Source: Streptococcus pseudopneumoniae (GTDB taxonomy: Bacteria > Bacillota > Bacilli > Lactobacillales > Streptococcaceae). Taken from it: 64,000 bases of DNA. The notes under the pieces are model-generated. The model worked only from the letters and a program-made list of their open reading frames with translations, made no database searches and was not told the origin of the DNA. Of the stretch, positions 31,250 through 40,500 are shown one piece after another (position 1 is the stretch's first letter; every line of letters starts with the position of its first letter). A program made the position numbers and the translations under genes. The DNA lies in assembly GCF_001073085.1 (NCBI RefSeq), contig NZ_JVFV01000043.1, forward strand, positions 42,883 through 106,882. The letters run 5' to 3'.

Positions 31250-32314
31250 ATGGGATTTTTTTCAGAAGAATTTTTAAGCTGGTTAGACCAGCACGCTGAT
31301 GAAATTGACAAAAAATCATGTCAAGCTGGAGAAGAACTGATTGAGAAAATTGCTGCAGAAGGCGCCTTTCGTGTAGGGGTTCCCAAAGTTCTTGGAGGGC
31401 TAGGTGGAAATGATCAAGATGTTATCGATATCCTTGCTGAACTCGCTCAACATTCCTTAACAGCCTCCTTTATTTCATGGGGGCAACGAACTTTAATAGA
31501 CAATATTCTTCATACTGATAATGCTTATTTCAAAGAAGTTTACTTGGAAAAACTCTTATCAGGAGAATATGCAGGCGCTACGGCCTTATCTAATGCAGTA
31601 AAGTATCTATCTGACTTAGAAGAACTAAATGTTCGAATCCTTGAAGAAAATGGGAATTATTACCTAAAAGGACGACTTCCTTGGGTAACCAATGCTCGTA
31701 GGAATCGCTTCCTCACTATTTTTGTAGCAGGATTTGCAGATGACCCGAGTCAAAGTTACGTAGTAGCTGTACCATCGGACGCAGAAAACTTTAGTCGTTC
31801 CGAAGATTTGGAATTTGTTTCTCTCCAAGGAGGAAATACAGCAGCTCTGACTTTTAACAAGGTCCCTTTAAAGGAAGAGTGGATTCTATCGAGGGATGCC
31901 CATCAATTTTTAGCGCAAAATCGTCCAGCCTTTTTAGGCTACCAATTTGGCCTAGCCTTTGGTTTGGCTGAACGTTCACTCTCAGAAGTCGAAAAAGAAT
32001 TGGGGAAACGAGGTGTCTTGAAGGAAGAATGGCAGCATCAGGTCGAACAGTTAGATGATATTCGACATTCTCTCTATCAAGGACTATCTGAAGAGTCCTA
32101 TTTCGTTAGAAATCCGCGTGAGCTATTCCAGTTACGAATTGATATTGTTGATGTTGTTGCTCAAAGTCTCTTGTTAGAACTACAAGCTGGTGGCGGTAGA
32201 GGATATTTTAGTAAATCGACATCTGGTTTCATACGTCGTTGGAATGAAGGTGCCTTTTTGCCAATTGTTTCTCCTAGTGCAGTGCAATTGCGACATATTC
32301 TAGCGACAAACTAA
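31250..32314 (+). CDS. Acyl-CoA dehydrogenase family protein
   Basis: A 354-residue flavoprotein-like protein. The N-terminal helical domain contains GAFRVGVPKVLGGLGGND, the middle domain has TALSNAVKYLSDL and WVTNARRNRFLTIFVAG, and the C-terminal helical part ends with GGGRGYFSKSTSGFIRRWNEGAFLP. It looks more like the DszC/monooxygenase-related group than true fatty-acid dehydrogenases, and a fermentative Streptococcus has no beta-oxidation. It follows the AhpD-like gene at 14 bp, which suggests a shared redox or detoxification role (inference). Confidence 0.78.
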   Translation: MGFFSEEFLSWLDQHADEIDKKSCQAGEELIEKIAAEGAFRVGVPKVLGGLGGNDQDVIDILAELAQHSLTASFISWGQRTLIDNILHTDNAYFKEVYLEKLLSGEYAGATALSNAVKYLSDLEELNVRILEENGNYYLKGRLPWVTNARRNRFLTIFVAGFADDPSQSYVVAVPSDAENFSRSEDLEFVSLQGGNTAALTFNKVPLKEEWILSRDAHQFLAQNRPAFLGYQFGLAFGLAERSLSEVEKELGKRGVLKEEWQHQVEQLDDIRHSLYQGLSEESYFVRNPRELFQLRIDIVDVVAQSLLLELQAGGGRGYFSKSTSGFIRRWNEGAFLPIVSPSAVQLRHILATN

Positions 32315-32422
32315 CAATAAAGAAAATAAAAACGAGGTTTATCTTTTTAAACTTCGTTTTTTAATACTTCATTTAAGCGCTTTTATGCTATACTGATAAT
32401 AACATGACTATTGGAGGTTCAC

Positions 32423-33319
32423 ATGAAAAAACTCCCCTTGGCCTTTTCAGGGTGCTTATTGGGATTGGCTGGAGCAGGCAATCTCATCCTGGATATTTTT
32501 CCACTATTATCGCACGTCTTTAGTTTGTCAGGCTTGATTTTATGGTTTTATTTTTTATACAGTCATCTTAGTGATTGGCAAGAGAGCCAGCAAGAACTTA
32601 AGAAAGCTCCTCTATTATCGGGAATGGCGACCTTTCCCATGGCAGGGATGATTTTATCAACCTACTTACTGCGAATCTTACCTACGAGTATGGGTATCAT
32701 AGCGCAAGCTCTTTGGTGGTTTGCCTTTCTACTGGATGTAGGGTTAATCATCTACTTCACTAAAAATTATGTGCAGACTAAACCAAGAACGAACGCAACG
32801 CCAAGTTGGACAGTTCTCTATGTGGGGATTGCAGTAGCAAGCTTGACCTACCCAGTGGTGGGTATAGTCGAGATTGCCTATGGCGCTTGGATTTTTGGCT
32901 TTACCTTAACCCTTTTCCTTTATCCTCTGATTTATCAAGATTTGAAAAGTAATCCATTGCCACGGGCTTTACTGGGGCAAGAAGGAATCTATTGTGCTCC
33001 CTTTTCTCTACTGTTAGCAGCACTCGTTCGAATCGGAGGTTCAGCTCTTCATGATTGGATTTTGCTAGTCATGATACTTGCATCTCAGGCTTTCTTTTTC
33101 TTTGTCCTCAGTCGTTTGCCAAGGATTTTAAAACAGGGATTTCAACCAGCTTTTTCAGCCCTAACCTTTCCAACTATCATCACAGCAACTTCATTGAAAA
33201 TGGCCCAAGGCATTCTGCAGTTTCCAGTCCTTAACCTCCTCGTTTGGCTGGAAACTATCATTTGTTTAACAATCCTCACCTACGTATTAGTAGAGTATAT
33301 ACGATATTTAAGAAACTAA
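32423..33319 (+). CDS. TDT-family transporter (TehA/SLAC1-like, 'exfoliative toxin A/B' type)
   Basis: A 298-residue membrane protein with about ten hydrophobic segments, starting MKKLPLAFSGCLLGLAGAGN after TTGGAGG. The SGCLLGLAGAGN opening and overall size fit the tellurite-resistance/dicarboxylate transporter family. Homologues in streptococci are misannotated as exfoliative toxin. Anion or dicarboxylate transport is the family expectation; the real substrate is not known. Confidence 0.78.
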   Translation: MKKLPLAFSGCLLGLAGAGNLILDIFPLLSHVFSLSGLILWFYFLYSHLSDWQESQQELKKAPLLSGMATFPMAGMILSTYLLRILPTSMGIIAQALWWFAFLLDVGLIIYFTKNYVQTKPRTNATPSWTVLYVGIAVASLTYPVVGIVEIAYGAWIFGFTLTLFLYPLIYQDLKSNPLPRALLGQEGIYCAPFSLLLAALVRIGGSALHDWILLVMILASQAFFFFVLSRLPRILKQGFQPAFSALTFPTIITATSLKMAQGILQFPVLNLLVWLETIICLTILTYVLVEYIRYLRN

Positions 33320-33322
33320 AAG

Positions 33323-33355
33323 CCCCCCTAGCACGGAGAAGTGTTAGGGGGTTAT
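33323..33355. terminator. Bidirectional terminator between the TDT gene and the CRISPR trailer
   Basis: CCCCCTAGCAC pairs with GTGTTAGGGGG. On the minus strand the stem is followed by CTTTTAGTTTC, so it can end transcripts coming from the CRISPR side as well as from the TDT gene. Confidence 0.75.
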
Positions 33356-33376
33356 TCTATATTTAGTTTGAGAAGT

Positions 33377-33412
33377 ATTTTGGAATCATTCGAAACAACA
33401 CAGCTCTAAAAC
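33377..33412 (-). repeat. Degenerate terminal CRISPR repeat, detached from the array
   Basis: This 36-bp sequence differs from the array repeat at only two positions. On the crRNA strand both lie in the 3' part, which ends GATTCCAAAAT instead of GGTTCCAAAAC, the typical position for decay in a trailer repeat. It lies 534 bp from the last perfect repeat, beyond two small ORFs. Confidence 0.9.
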
Positions 33413-33433
33413 TTACAGACGATTTTAGAGCCT

Positions 33434-33742
33434 TTAATAAATATCACCAAAATGGATTTTAGACCATTCTCCAAAGTCTACATCATATTCAATAGGTTTA
33501 TTATAGTCTGCATCCCAAACTATAATATAGTACCCTTTTTCAGTGTTAGACTTCTCTGTATAGTATTTCCCTAAAACAACACCATCTTTTAGCTCAACTT
33601 TCAAATCATCATCTTTTATTTGTTGAGTCTTCTCTATTGGTTTTACATCTTCAATTTTACCTTTTGGGGCAAAATTTACCCAAAGTAACAAGATTGCCAT
33701 AAAAATTGCGATTGAATACTTCCACAAATTAAACATTTTCAT
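33434..33742 (-). CDS. Small membrane-anchored or secreted protein of unknown function in the CRISPR trailer
   Basis: A 102-residue protein that I do not recognise. A short basic start and a hydrophobic segment (about residues 8-24, YSIAIFMAILLLWVNFA) precede a charged soluble region (VKPIEKTQQIKDDDLKVELKDG) and an aromatic, acidic C-terminus (YYIIVWDADYNKP, GEWSKIHFGDIY). AAAGGA lies 8 bp before the ATG. It is on the same strand as the CRISPR transcript and sits between the array and the detached terminal repeat, so array read-through could express it. No conserved domain is evident. Confidence 0.6.
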   Translation of the reverse strand: MKMFNLWKYSIAIFMAILLLWVNFAPKGKIEDVKPIEKTQQIKDDDLKVELKDGVVLGKYYTEKSNTEKGYYIIVWDADYNKPIEYDVDFGEWSKIHFGDIY

Positions 33743-33825
33743 TTTCTATCATTCCTTTCCATGTTACCCATATTCTATGAGTTAGTAGAGGGATTTTATA
33801 AATCCCAACTACATATTTTAAACCT

Positions 33826-33927
33826 TTAAAATCCTACAGATTGACTTAACCATTCTGAAAAATTTTCTTCATCCTTTAGCTTCTCATCCCATTCTAGGTC
33901 TTCTAGGTATGTACTGTTTGTAATCAT
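33826..33927 (-). CDS. Possible 33-residue acidic micro-ORF next to the CRISPR array
   Basis: The ORF begins MITNSTYLEDLEWDEK and ends SEWLSQSVGF. It starts 19 bp after the last perfect repeat on the crRNA strand, with AAAAGG 7 bp before the ATG. It is strongly acidic and has no signal peptide. It could be a real small protein or the remnant of a longer gene; nothing recognisable matches it. Confidence 0.35.
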   Translation of the reverse strand: MITNSTYLEDLEWDEKLKDEENFSEWLSQSVGF

Positions 33928-33946
33928 TTTAAGCCTTTTGTTTTTA

Positions 33947-35565
33947 GTTTTGGAACCATTCGAAACAACACAGCTCTAAAACCGCATAAATATCATTGGT
34001 TTCGTTAACTTTGTTTTGGAACCATTCGAAACAACACAGCTCTAAAACACAGACGACTCTAGAACGCAGCAGGTGGGCGTTTTGGAACCATTCGAAACAA
34101 CACAGCTCTAAAACGTAAGAAGTTTAGACCTAACTTGGCGACAGGTTTTGGAACCATTCGAAACAACACAGCTCTAAAACGTTTTAGCGAAGCTAATACT
34201 TTATCCGCTTGTTTTGGAACCATTCGAAACAACACAGCTCTAAAACCACCATATGTTTCCAAATTGGCCAATAGAAGTTTTGGAACCATTCGAAACAACA
34301 CAGCTCTAAAACGGGAGAATATGCTAACTCAATCATCGGCATGTTTTGGAACCATTCGAAACAACACAGCTCTAAAACACAGACGACTCTAGAACGCAGC
34401 AGGTGGGCGTTTTGGAACCATTCGAAACAACACAGCTCTAAAACGTAAGAAGTTTAGACCTAACTTGGCGACAGGTTTTGGAACCATTCGAAACAACACA
34501 GCTCTAAAACTATGTTGTTAAACAAATATATTTAATTAACGTTTTGGAACCATTCGAAACAACACAGCTCTAAAACTCATGCTCATACTTCAACAGTGTT
34601 TGTTGAGTTTTGGAACCATTCGAAACAACACAGCTCTAAAACTATATCACTTATCTCTTGACTTATTCCAAAGTTTTGGAACCATTCGAAACAACACAGC
34701 TCTAAAACTGATGACCAAGACAGATGGGCTTTTGATGGTTTTGGAACCATTCGAAACAACACAGCTCTAAAACGGCGGCGGTGGTGTGAACTCTGTTATT
34801 GAGGTTTTGGAACCATTCGAAACAACACAGCTCTAAAACGGTTTATCCAAACATTAGGACGAGTTGTTAGTTTTGGAACCATTCGAAACAACACAGCTCT
34901 AAAACTACAGACACAGACACGAAACAATATCGCTAGTTTTGGAACCATTCGAAACAACACAGCTCTAAAACCATTAATATTTTTAAATCCAGTATCGCCC
35001 GGTTTTGGAACCATTCGAAACAACACAGCTCTAAAACTGAAAAACTCAAACCGTTGAAGCTTCTGTGGTTTTGGAACCATTCGAAACAACACAGCTCTAA
35101 AACAAAAAGACATACAAAGGGTTAGTGGAAAGCGTTTTGGAACCATTCGAAACAACACAGCTCTAAAACAACAGAATTTCTCATAATCTTCCGTTTCTAG
35201 TTTTGGAACCATTCGAAACAACACAGCTCTAAAACGTAAACTCACCGACATTACCCTGGGAATTAGTTTTGGAACCATTCGAAACAACACAGCTCTAAAA
35301 CGTATTTATTGGGTAACTGTTTGAGATATGGGTTTTGGAACCATTCGAAACAACACAGCTCTAAAACGGTCTTGTGGAACGTAAGACACACACAGGGGTT
35401 TTGGAACCATTCGAAACAACACAGCTCTAAAACATACTCAATCAAGTTCTTTCCAGCATAATCGTTTTGGAACCATTCGAAACAACACAGCTCTAAAACT
35501 TCTTATTATGAACTCCCCACGCCCCCGCTGTTTTGGAACCATTCGAAACAACACAGCTCTAAAAC
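33947..35565 (-). CRISPR. Type II-A CRISPR array: 25 repeats, 24 spacers
   Basis: The 36-bp repeat occurs 25 times at 66-bp spacing, and I find no variation among copies. On the transcribed (minus) strand it starts GTTTTAGAGCTGTGTTG and ends GGTTCCAAAAC, the sequence that I recall for S. thermophilus CRISPR3. All spacers are 30 bp except the one at 34709-34737, which is 29. The leader end is at 35565, next to csn2, so spacers near 35500 are newest and those near 33983 oldest. Two spacers are duplicated: 34049-34078 equals 34379-34408, and 34115-34144 equals 34445-34474, leaving 22 different spacers. ORFs called across the array are artefacts. Confidence 0.99.
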
Positions 35566-35654
35566 CTCGTAGAAAAATTTTTCTCACGAAATTTCGTAAT
35601 CGCGCCATTCGTCCCAGCCAGACTTCAGCTCGTTAGGTTCCAATTGTTACTCTT
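35566..35654 (-). promoter_or_regulatory. CRISPR leader with leader-anchoring sequence
   Basis: On the transcribed strand the leader ends CTACGAG directly before the first repeat (plus-strand 35566-35572), the anchoring motif I recall for one type II-A leader group, where Cas1-Cas2 integrates new spacers. The AT-rich region between it and csn2 is about 90 bp and carries a short palindromic stretch (ACGAAATTTCGT). Confidence 0.8.
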
Positions 35655-35663
35655 ATTATACCA
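35655..35663 (-). promoter_or_regulatory. Array promoter: extended -10 overlapping the csn2 stop codon
   Basis: On the minus strand TGGTATAAT is an extended -10 (TG-n-TATAAT). The TAA stop of csn2 is inside this hexamer. No good -35 is visible, which suits an extended -10 promoter. Predicted transcription starts near 35648. Confidence 0.65.
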
Positions 35664-36318
35664 TATTTTCAGGGTTCAAGAAATAGTCTTGATCCATCAC
35701 ATACTGCGGAAAATCATAGACTTTTCGAGGTTCGATAAATAAAACTCTTAGTTGATTGAGTTGGATATACTCTATCAGATTTACTAACTCATCCTTTGAT
35801 AGATAGGCAGATGCATTGATGAAAACAAGGAGTTTCTTTTTCGAAAGATATTTAAAAACCTGGACAATCTCTAGCATCTTTTCAAAAGGTGTATCACTCA
35901 GAGTTTCCACTTTGACCCCTAGCGCATCGATCAACTCTAGAATGGTGATTTCGTCGTACTCCAAGTCCAATTCGTTTTCCAAACACTCAAATGCCAGTAA
36001 TTCTGTAATCGTAGCTACCAGCTTTTCAATCATGGACTTGACTTCGGGTTTGTCATTGAGTTGATTTTCAAGATCCGCATGTATCAGCTTGAGCATGGCA
36101 GGTGAGTTGAGATTGTATCCTAAGACATCTGTTATCAGTAGTAACTCGGACTCTTTCAGAGCTTTTAGATTTCTATCAAATAACTTCAACTCCCCTTCAT
36201 CAGTGTACTGGTAGAATTGCTTGACGATAGTTGAAAAGGTAAACTGGTCTTCCAACACTAAAAAAGTTGCATTTTCAACAGCTAATGGTTCATCCAATAG
36301 TGGAAAATTAATCTTCAT
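35656..36318 (-). CDS. csn2: Type II-A CRISPR adaptation protein Csn2
   Basis: A 220-residue protein of the short Csn2 group, which forms a ring on DNA ends and works with Cas1-Cas2 and Cas9 in taking up new spacers. It begins [20 protein letters not shown] and has a P-loop-derived fold without a good Walker motif, as is usual. It marks the system as subtype II-A. The start overlaps cas2 by 11 bp and the stop overlaps the array promoter. Confidence 0.96.
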   Translation of the reverse strand: MKINFPLLDEPLAVENATFLVLEDQFTFSTIVKQFYQYTDEGELKLFDRNLKALKESELLLITDVLGYNLNSPAMLKLIHADLENQLNDKPEVKSMIEKLVATITELLAFECLENELDLEYDEITILELIDALGVKVETLSDTPFEKMLEIVQVFKYLSKKKLLVFINASAYLSKDELVNLIEYIQLNQLRVLFIEPRKVYDFPQYVMDQDYFLNPENMV

Positions 36319-36652
36319 CTCCAGGCTCCTCTCCTAGAAAGACCAAACGAGCATCTGAGTTTGCTATGCTGGTATTTCGCTCGCCATTTAAGTAAATCAT
36401 GCGAGAAAATTGTTTTTCTGTTACGGTTAAGAGAGTGATGGTCCCTTTTTTAGGATTGTGCGCCTTAAGGCGTTCAATCATAGCATTATTAGCAGAGTTA
36501 TTGAGCAAAAGTTTGCTATAGATGGAGAATTGGTGCATGATAAATCCTTCATCTATGAGGAACTTCCGAAATTTCCGATAGGCCTTGCGTTCCTCTGCGG
36601 TATCAACCGGCATATCAAACATTAAAATCATACGCATATATCGATAACTCAT
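36308..36652 (-). CDS. cas2: CRISPR-associated endonuclease Cas2
   Basis: A 114-residue ferredoxin-fold protein starting [32 protein letters not shown], with the conserved Asp after the first strand. It forms the adaptation complex with Cas1. It overlaps cas1 by 4 bp and csn2 by 11 bp. Confidence 0.97.
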   Translation of the reverse strand: MSYRYMRMILMFDMPVDTAEERKAYRKFRKFLIDEGFIMHQFSIYSKLLLNNSANNAMIERLKAHNPKKGTITLLTVTEKQFSRMIYLNGERNTSIANSDARLVFLGEEPGDED

Positions 36653-37515
36653 ATCCTAAACTCAGGAACTCCTTTCTCAGGTTGATTGAGAGCTTGAATG
36701 ACTTTCTTGGTATAGTCGCTGACGATATTGGTCAGATACATATCTTTACCATTGTAGTGAAAGGTGTCCGAGAAAATAGCGAAAAGTTCTCGCTTGATTT
36801 TGGCAAAAGAACTGTTTCGATTTTCATAGACGATTCTGTCAATAATCGGACGAAAAGGCTCCATAATATCGCTAGCGAGGTTGAATTGATTAAACTGATT
36901 AGCATGTTTCAAGCCGAACTGAGTCATGCAGCCAGACAACACAATCTCACGCGCAAACATACTCAAAATCAAGGTATAGCCGTAGTCCAAGGCGGCGTTG
37001 ACATCACTATCTTGCTCACGACTAAAATCATTCCCAAACAAGGTGTTGAAATATATACGAGCCGCGTGTCCCTCACGGTTACTAGGATCAAATAAATCTA
37101 AACCATGATAAAGATCAATGACCGACTGACTCTTTTCTAGAAAACCACAACTCCCTAGATAAAAAGCTTGATTGAGAATTTTTTGTGCAATAATGGAGGT
37201 CCAAACTTGTGTCTTAGCGTCCTCACTCCATGTGATTTGCCGAGAGAGTTGCAAACTGGAATCATGTCGGCCATAGTAAGGCATTAAGTATGCCGTCGGC
37301 AAGCGTTTATCATCACAAAAGATGACCAGAATATTTTCATCCACCAAGCGCTTTATCAGCATAGTAGAGAGAACGATATCCGTTGTCTCCAAAAGTAAGA
37401 TGTCCACCTCGGACAGGTGAATCAACTCTGTCCGAGAGGCATCTTTAAAAATCAAGTGGTTGTTCTTGTATGAGAGTTTAGAGTGCGTATTGACTACAAC
37501 GGTTCTCCATCCCAT
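36649..37515 (-). CDS. cas1: CRISPR-associated integrase Cas1
   Basis: A 288-residue type II Cas1 that inserts spacers at the leader end. It begins [23 protein letters not shown] and has the conserved helical core with [16 protein letters not shown] and [20 protein letters not shown] carrying the metal-binding Glu and neighbouring residues, then [16 protein letters not shown] with the conserved Asp/Glu. It shares one base with the cas9 stop (TAATG). Confidence 0.97.
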   Translation of the reverse strand: MGWRTVVVNTHSKLSYKNNHLIFKDASRTELIHLSEVDILLLETTDIVLSTMLIKRLVDENILVIFCDDKRLPTAYLMPYYGRHDSSLQLSRQITWSEDAKTQVWTSIIAQKILNQAFYLGSCGFLEKSQSVIDLYHGLDLFDPSNREGHAARIYFNTLFGNDFSREQDSDVNAALDYGYTLILSMFAREIVLSGCMTQFGLKHANQFNQFNLASDIMEPFRPIIDRIVYENRNSSFAKIKRELFAIFSDTFHYNGKDMYLTNIVSDYTKKVIQALNQPEKGVPEFRI

Positions 37516-40500
37516 TAGTCTTCTCCTAGTTTACTTAAGTCAATCCGAGTCTCGTAGAGACCAGTGATGGATTGGTGGATGAGGGTGGCGTTGAAACAAG
37601 AAGACACAGATTGATATCGTACATTTGATTGACTAATTTCAACACCAAGAAATCTAAAAGCTCCAGGAGCTCCAAATGAGGTGAGTTTCAAGAGCGAGAT
37701 AAAGGATTCGCTTAACTGATAAATATCTTTATCGGCTTGCTCAAACGCTTGTTGTAATAATGATTCAACAATTGGTTTTTGGATATATTTTTTAGATAAA
37801 GAAATGATTGTTGTTAATAATTCTTCAAATTCACTTTGATGTGTTTCTACATACTGTTTATGAATTGGTTCACTAATTTTATTAATTCGCTGTGCGTGGT
37901 AAAGCAAAGTAGTGAAATGGTAAGGTAAAATCAATTCGTTACCTTTTTGCAATTCAATAGAGCTTGCTAATAATCTTCGCTGTCCATCATTAAACTTAAA
38001 GAGACTATACTTAGGTAGTTTTATAATAAGATTAGGATTGATATTTTTATAACCATATTCTTCGAGATAGGCGGTTGGATTTGCTTCAAATTTCTTTTTA
38101 TCTTGAATGGTTATTCCAACCATCTCTTTAATTCTTTTTAATTTTTTAGCCTTTCCTTTTTCAATATCTGCTATAACAAGAACTGAATAAGCGATTGTAG
38201 GTCTTGCATAGCCACCATACTTTTCAGGTGATAGACCGGATTTGATAGGGATTAGTTTACTTGCGTCGACTACTTTTTTCTTGGACACAATATTGTTATC
38301 AAACAGACCACCATTTTGTCCAACGGTTTGCTCTTCTGTCTTCTTCACAATATTCACCTGCGAAAGTGAAAGAATTTTTCTGATTGTAGCGAAATCTATT
38401 TCCTTATTCCAAGCAATTTCTCCAGTATCCTTGGAGTATTCGATATTCTCTCTTTTTACGATGGTTCCGTCTGCGTAATGCACCTCTTCTTTAAAGAAGT
38501 TCAACAAGTTTGAGTAGAAGAAATACTTTTCAGTTGCTTTTTCAATTTCTTTAGGGTCTCTACTTCTTGAGATGTATCTTTTAAGATCGTACTTTTGGTA
38601 GTCACCGTAGACAAATTCAGGCTCTAGTTTAGGATATTTCTTAAGGATAGCCTTAGCAACCACTGCATTTAAATAGGCATCATGTGCATGGTGGTAGTCA
38701 TTGATTTCCCGCACCTTGTATAACCTAAATTCTTTGCGAAAGTTGGAAACTAGATTGGATTTCAAAGTGATGATTTTGACGGTACGGATTTTCTGGTTTT
38801 TCTCATTCACTTTTGTATTAAAGCGAGAATCTAAGATCTGTGCAACATGCTTTGTGATTTGCCGTGTTTCAACCAACTGACGTTTGATAAAGCCAACTTT
38901 ATCTCGCTCATTTAGTCCACCTCGTTCAGCCTTGGTTAAATTATTAAATTTACGTTCTGAAATTAACTTCGATTCCAACAATTGTTGCCAAAAAGCTTTT
39001 CTTTTTTGAACAACCTCTAGACTTGGAACATTATCAGATTTACCTCTATTGTCTTTGGAGCTTGTTAGTACACGGTTATCAAGCGAATCATCCTTAATAA
39101 AGGCCTGTGGAATGATATGGTCTATGTCATAGCTACTCAGATGATTAATATCAAGTGGATTTCCTGTGTACATATCTTTTCCATTTTGGAGATAGTAAAG
39201 GAAGAGACGGTCATTCTGAAGTTGAATGTTATCTGTTGGATGTTCTTTTAGGATATTGGAGTTGAGCCCAGATGCTAAGATTTTCAGTGAATCTTCAATG
39301 CGTTTGTATCTTTGTTGGGAATTCTTTTTCCCTCTTGCAGTTGTCTGATTCTCTCGTGCCATTTCAATTACAATGGATTCAGGGTCGTGGCCCATAACTT
39401 TGACAAGCTCATCGACAAGTTTAATACTTTGTAAAATTCCTTTTTTAATAGCAGAACTCCCTGGAAGTTCTTGGACAATTTGCTTCACATCGTCTGGCTT
39501 ACCAACCACTTGTGATTCTTGGATAATTTCTTTAAAAGAAAGCCCATCATCATTGATTAACTGCATAAAGTTACGATTGTTGTAACCATCATCAATCAGA
39601 TAATCAAGAATCGTTTTGCCTGTCTTTCTATCACGGATGCAGTTAATCAGCTTGGCAGAGAGTTTTCCCCAACCAGTATAGTGTCGACGAGTCAGTGTTT
39701 TAATCACTTTCTCATCAAAGATAGAGGCGTATTGAGCAAGGCGCTGCTTAATCATTTCGCGATCTTCAAAGATAGTTAGCGTATGGACGATATTTTCAAG
39801 GATTTCTTGATTTTTAGGTTCATCCATAAACCTCTTATCTTTGATAATTTTGAGTAAATCATGATAAGTAGAAAGGCTGGCATTAAATTGTTTTTCAATC
39901 CCTTTTAGTTCGATTCCATCGTAGCCGTCGACATTGTGTAGATAATGGATGAGGTCTTTTTCAGTTACTTTTCTTTTCTCTTTGAATAATTGATTGATAA
40001 TTTTCTTCTTCTGTCCACTATCAAGGAATTGATAGTCTCTCAATCCTTCTGCAATGAATTTTACTTTTGTTAATTCATTATAGACAGCAAATGTTTCATA
40101 CAACAGACTATGCTTGGGTAAAACTTTTTCTTCTGGGAGATACAAGTCATAGTTAGTCATCTTATTGATGAAAGCTTCCGCAGAGCTTGCTTTATCAACA
40201 ATTTCTTCAAAATTCCAGGGGCGTATTGCTTGGTCAGAATTTCGAGTAAGCCAAGCAAAATCTCGATTGCCACGAGCCAATGGGCCAACATAGTATGGAA
40301 TGCGGAAGGTCAAGATTTTCTCAATCTTTTCTCTGTTTTCCTTCAGGAATGGATAATGTTCTCCTTGTCGACGGAGAATGGCATTCATTTCTTGAAGATG
40401 AATTTGATGAGGAATAGAACCATTATCGAAGGTGCGTTGTTTTCTCAAGAAATCTTCACGTTCGATTTTATCAAGTAAATAGTCTGCTCCGTCAATCTTA

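Noticed and set aside
32423..33319. Exfoliative toxin annotation for the TDT-family protein
   Set aside because: The protein is a multi-pass membrane transporter. Real exfoliative toxins are secreted serine proteases, and no such domain is present.
33413..33946. Target-site duplication or insertion sequence around the trailer segment
   Set aside because: I saw no direct repeats at its two ends and no transposase-like coding, so a transposon is not supported.
34059..35445. Several open reading frames on both strands across 34059-35445 with repeated FRAVLFRMVPK or FGTIRNNTALK units
   Set aside because: They are translations of the CRISPR repeat, whose 66-bp period is a multiple of three. They have no ribosome binding sites.
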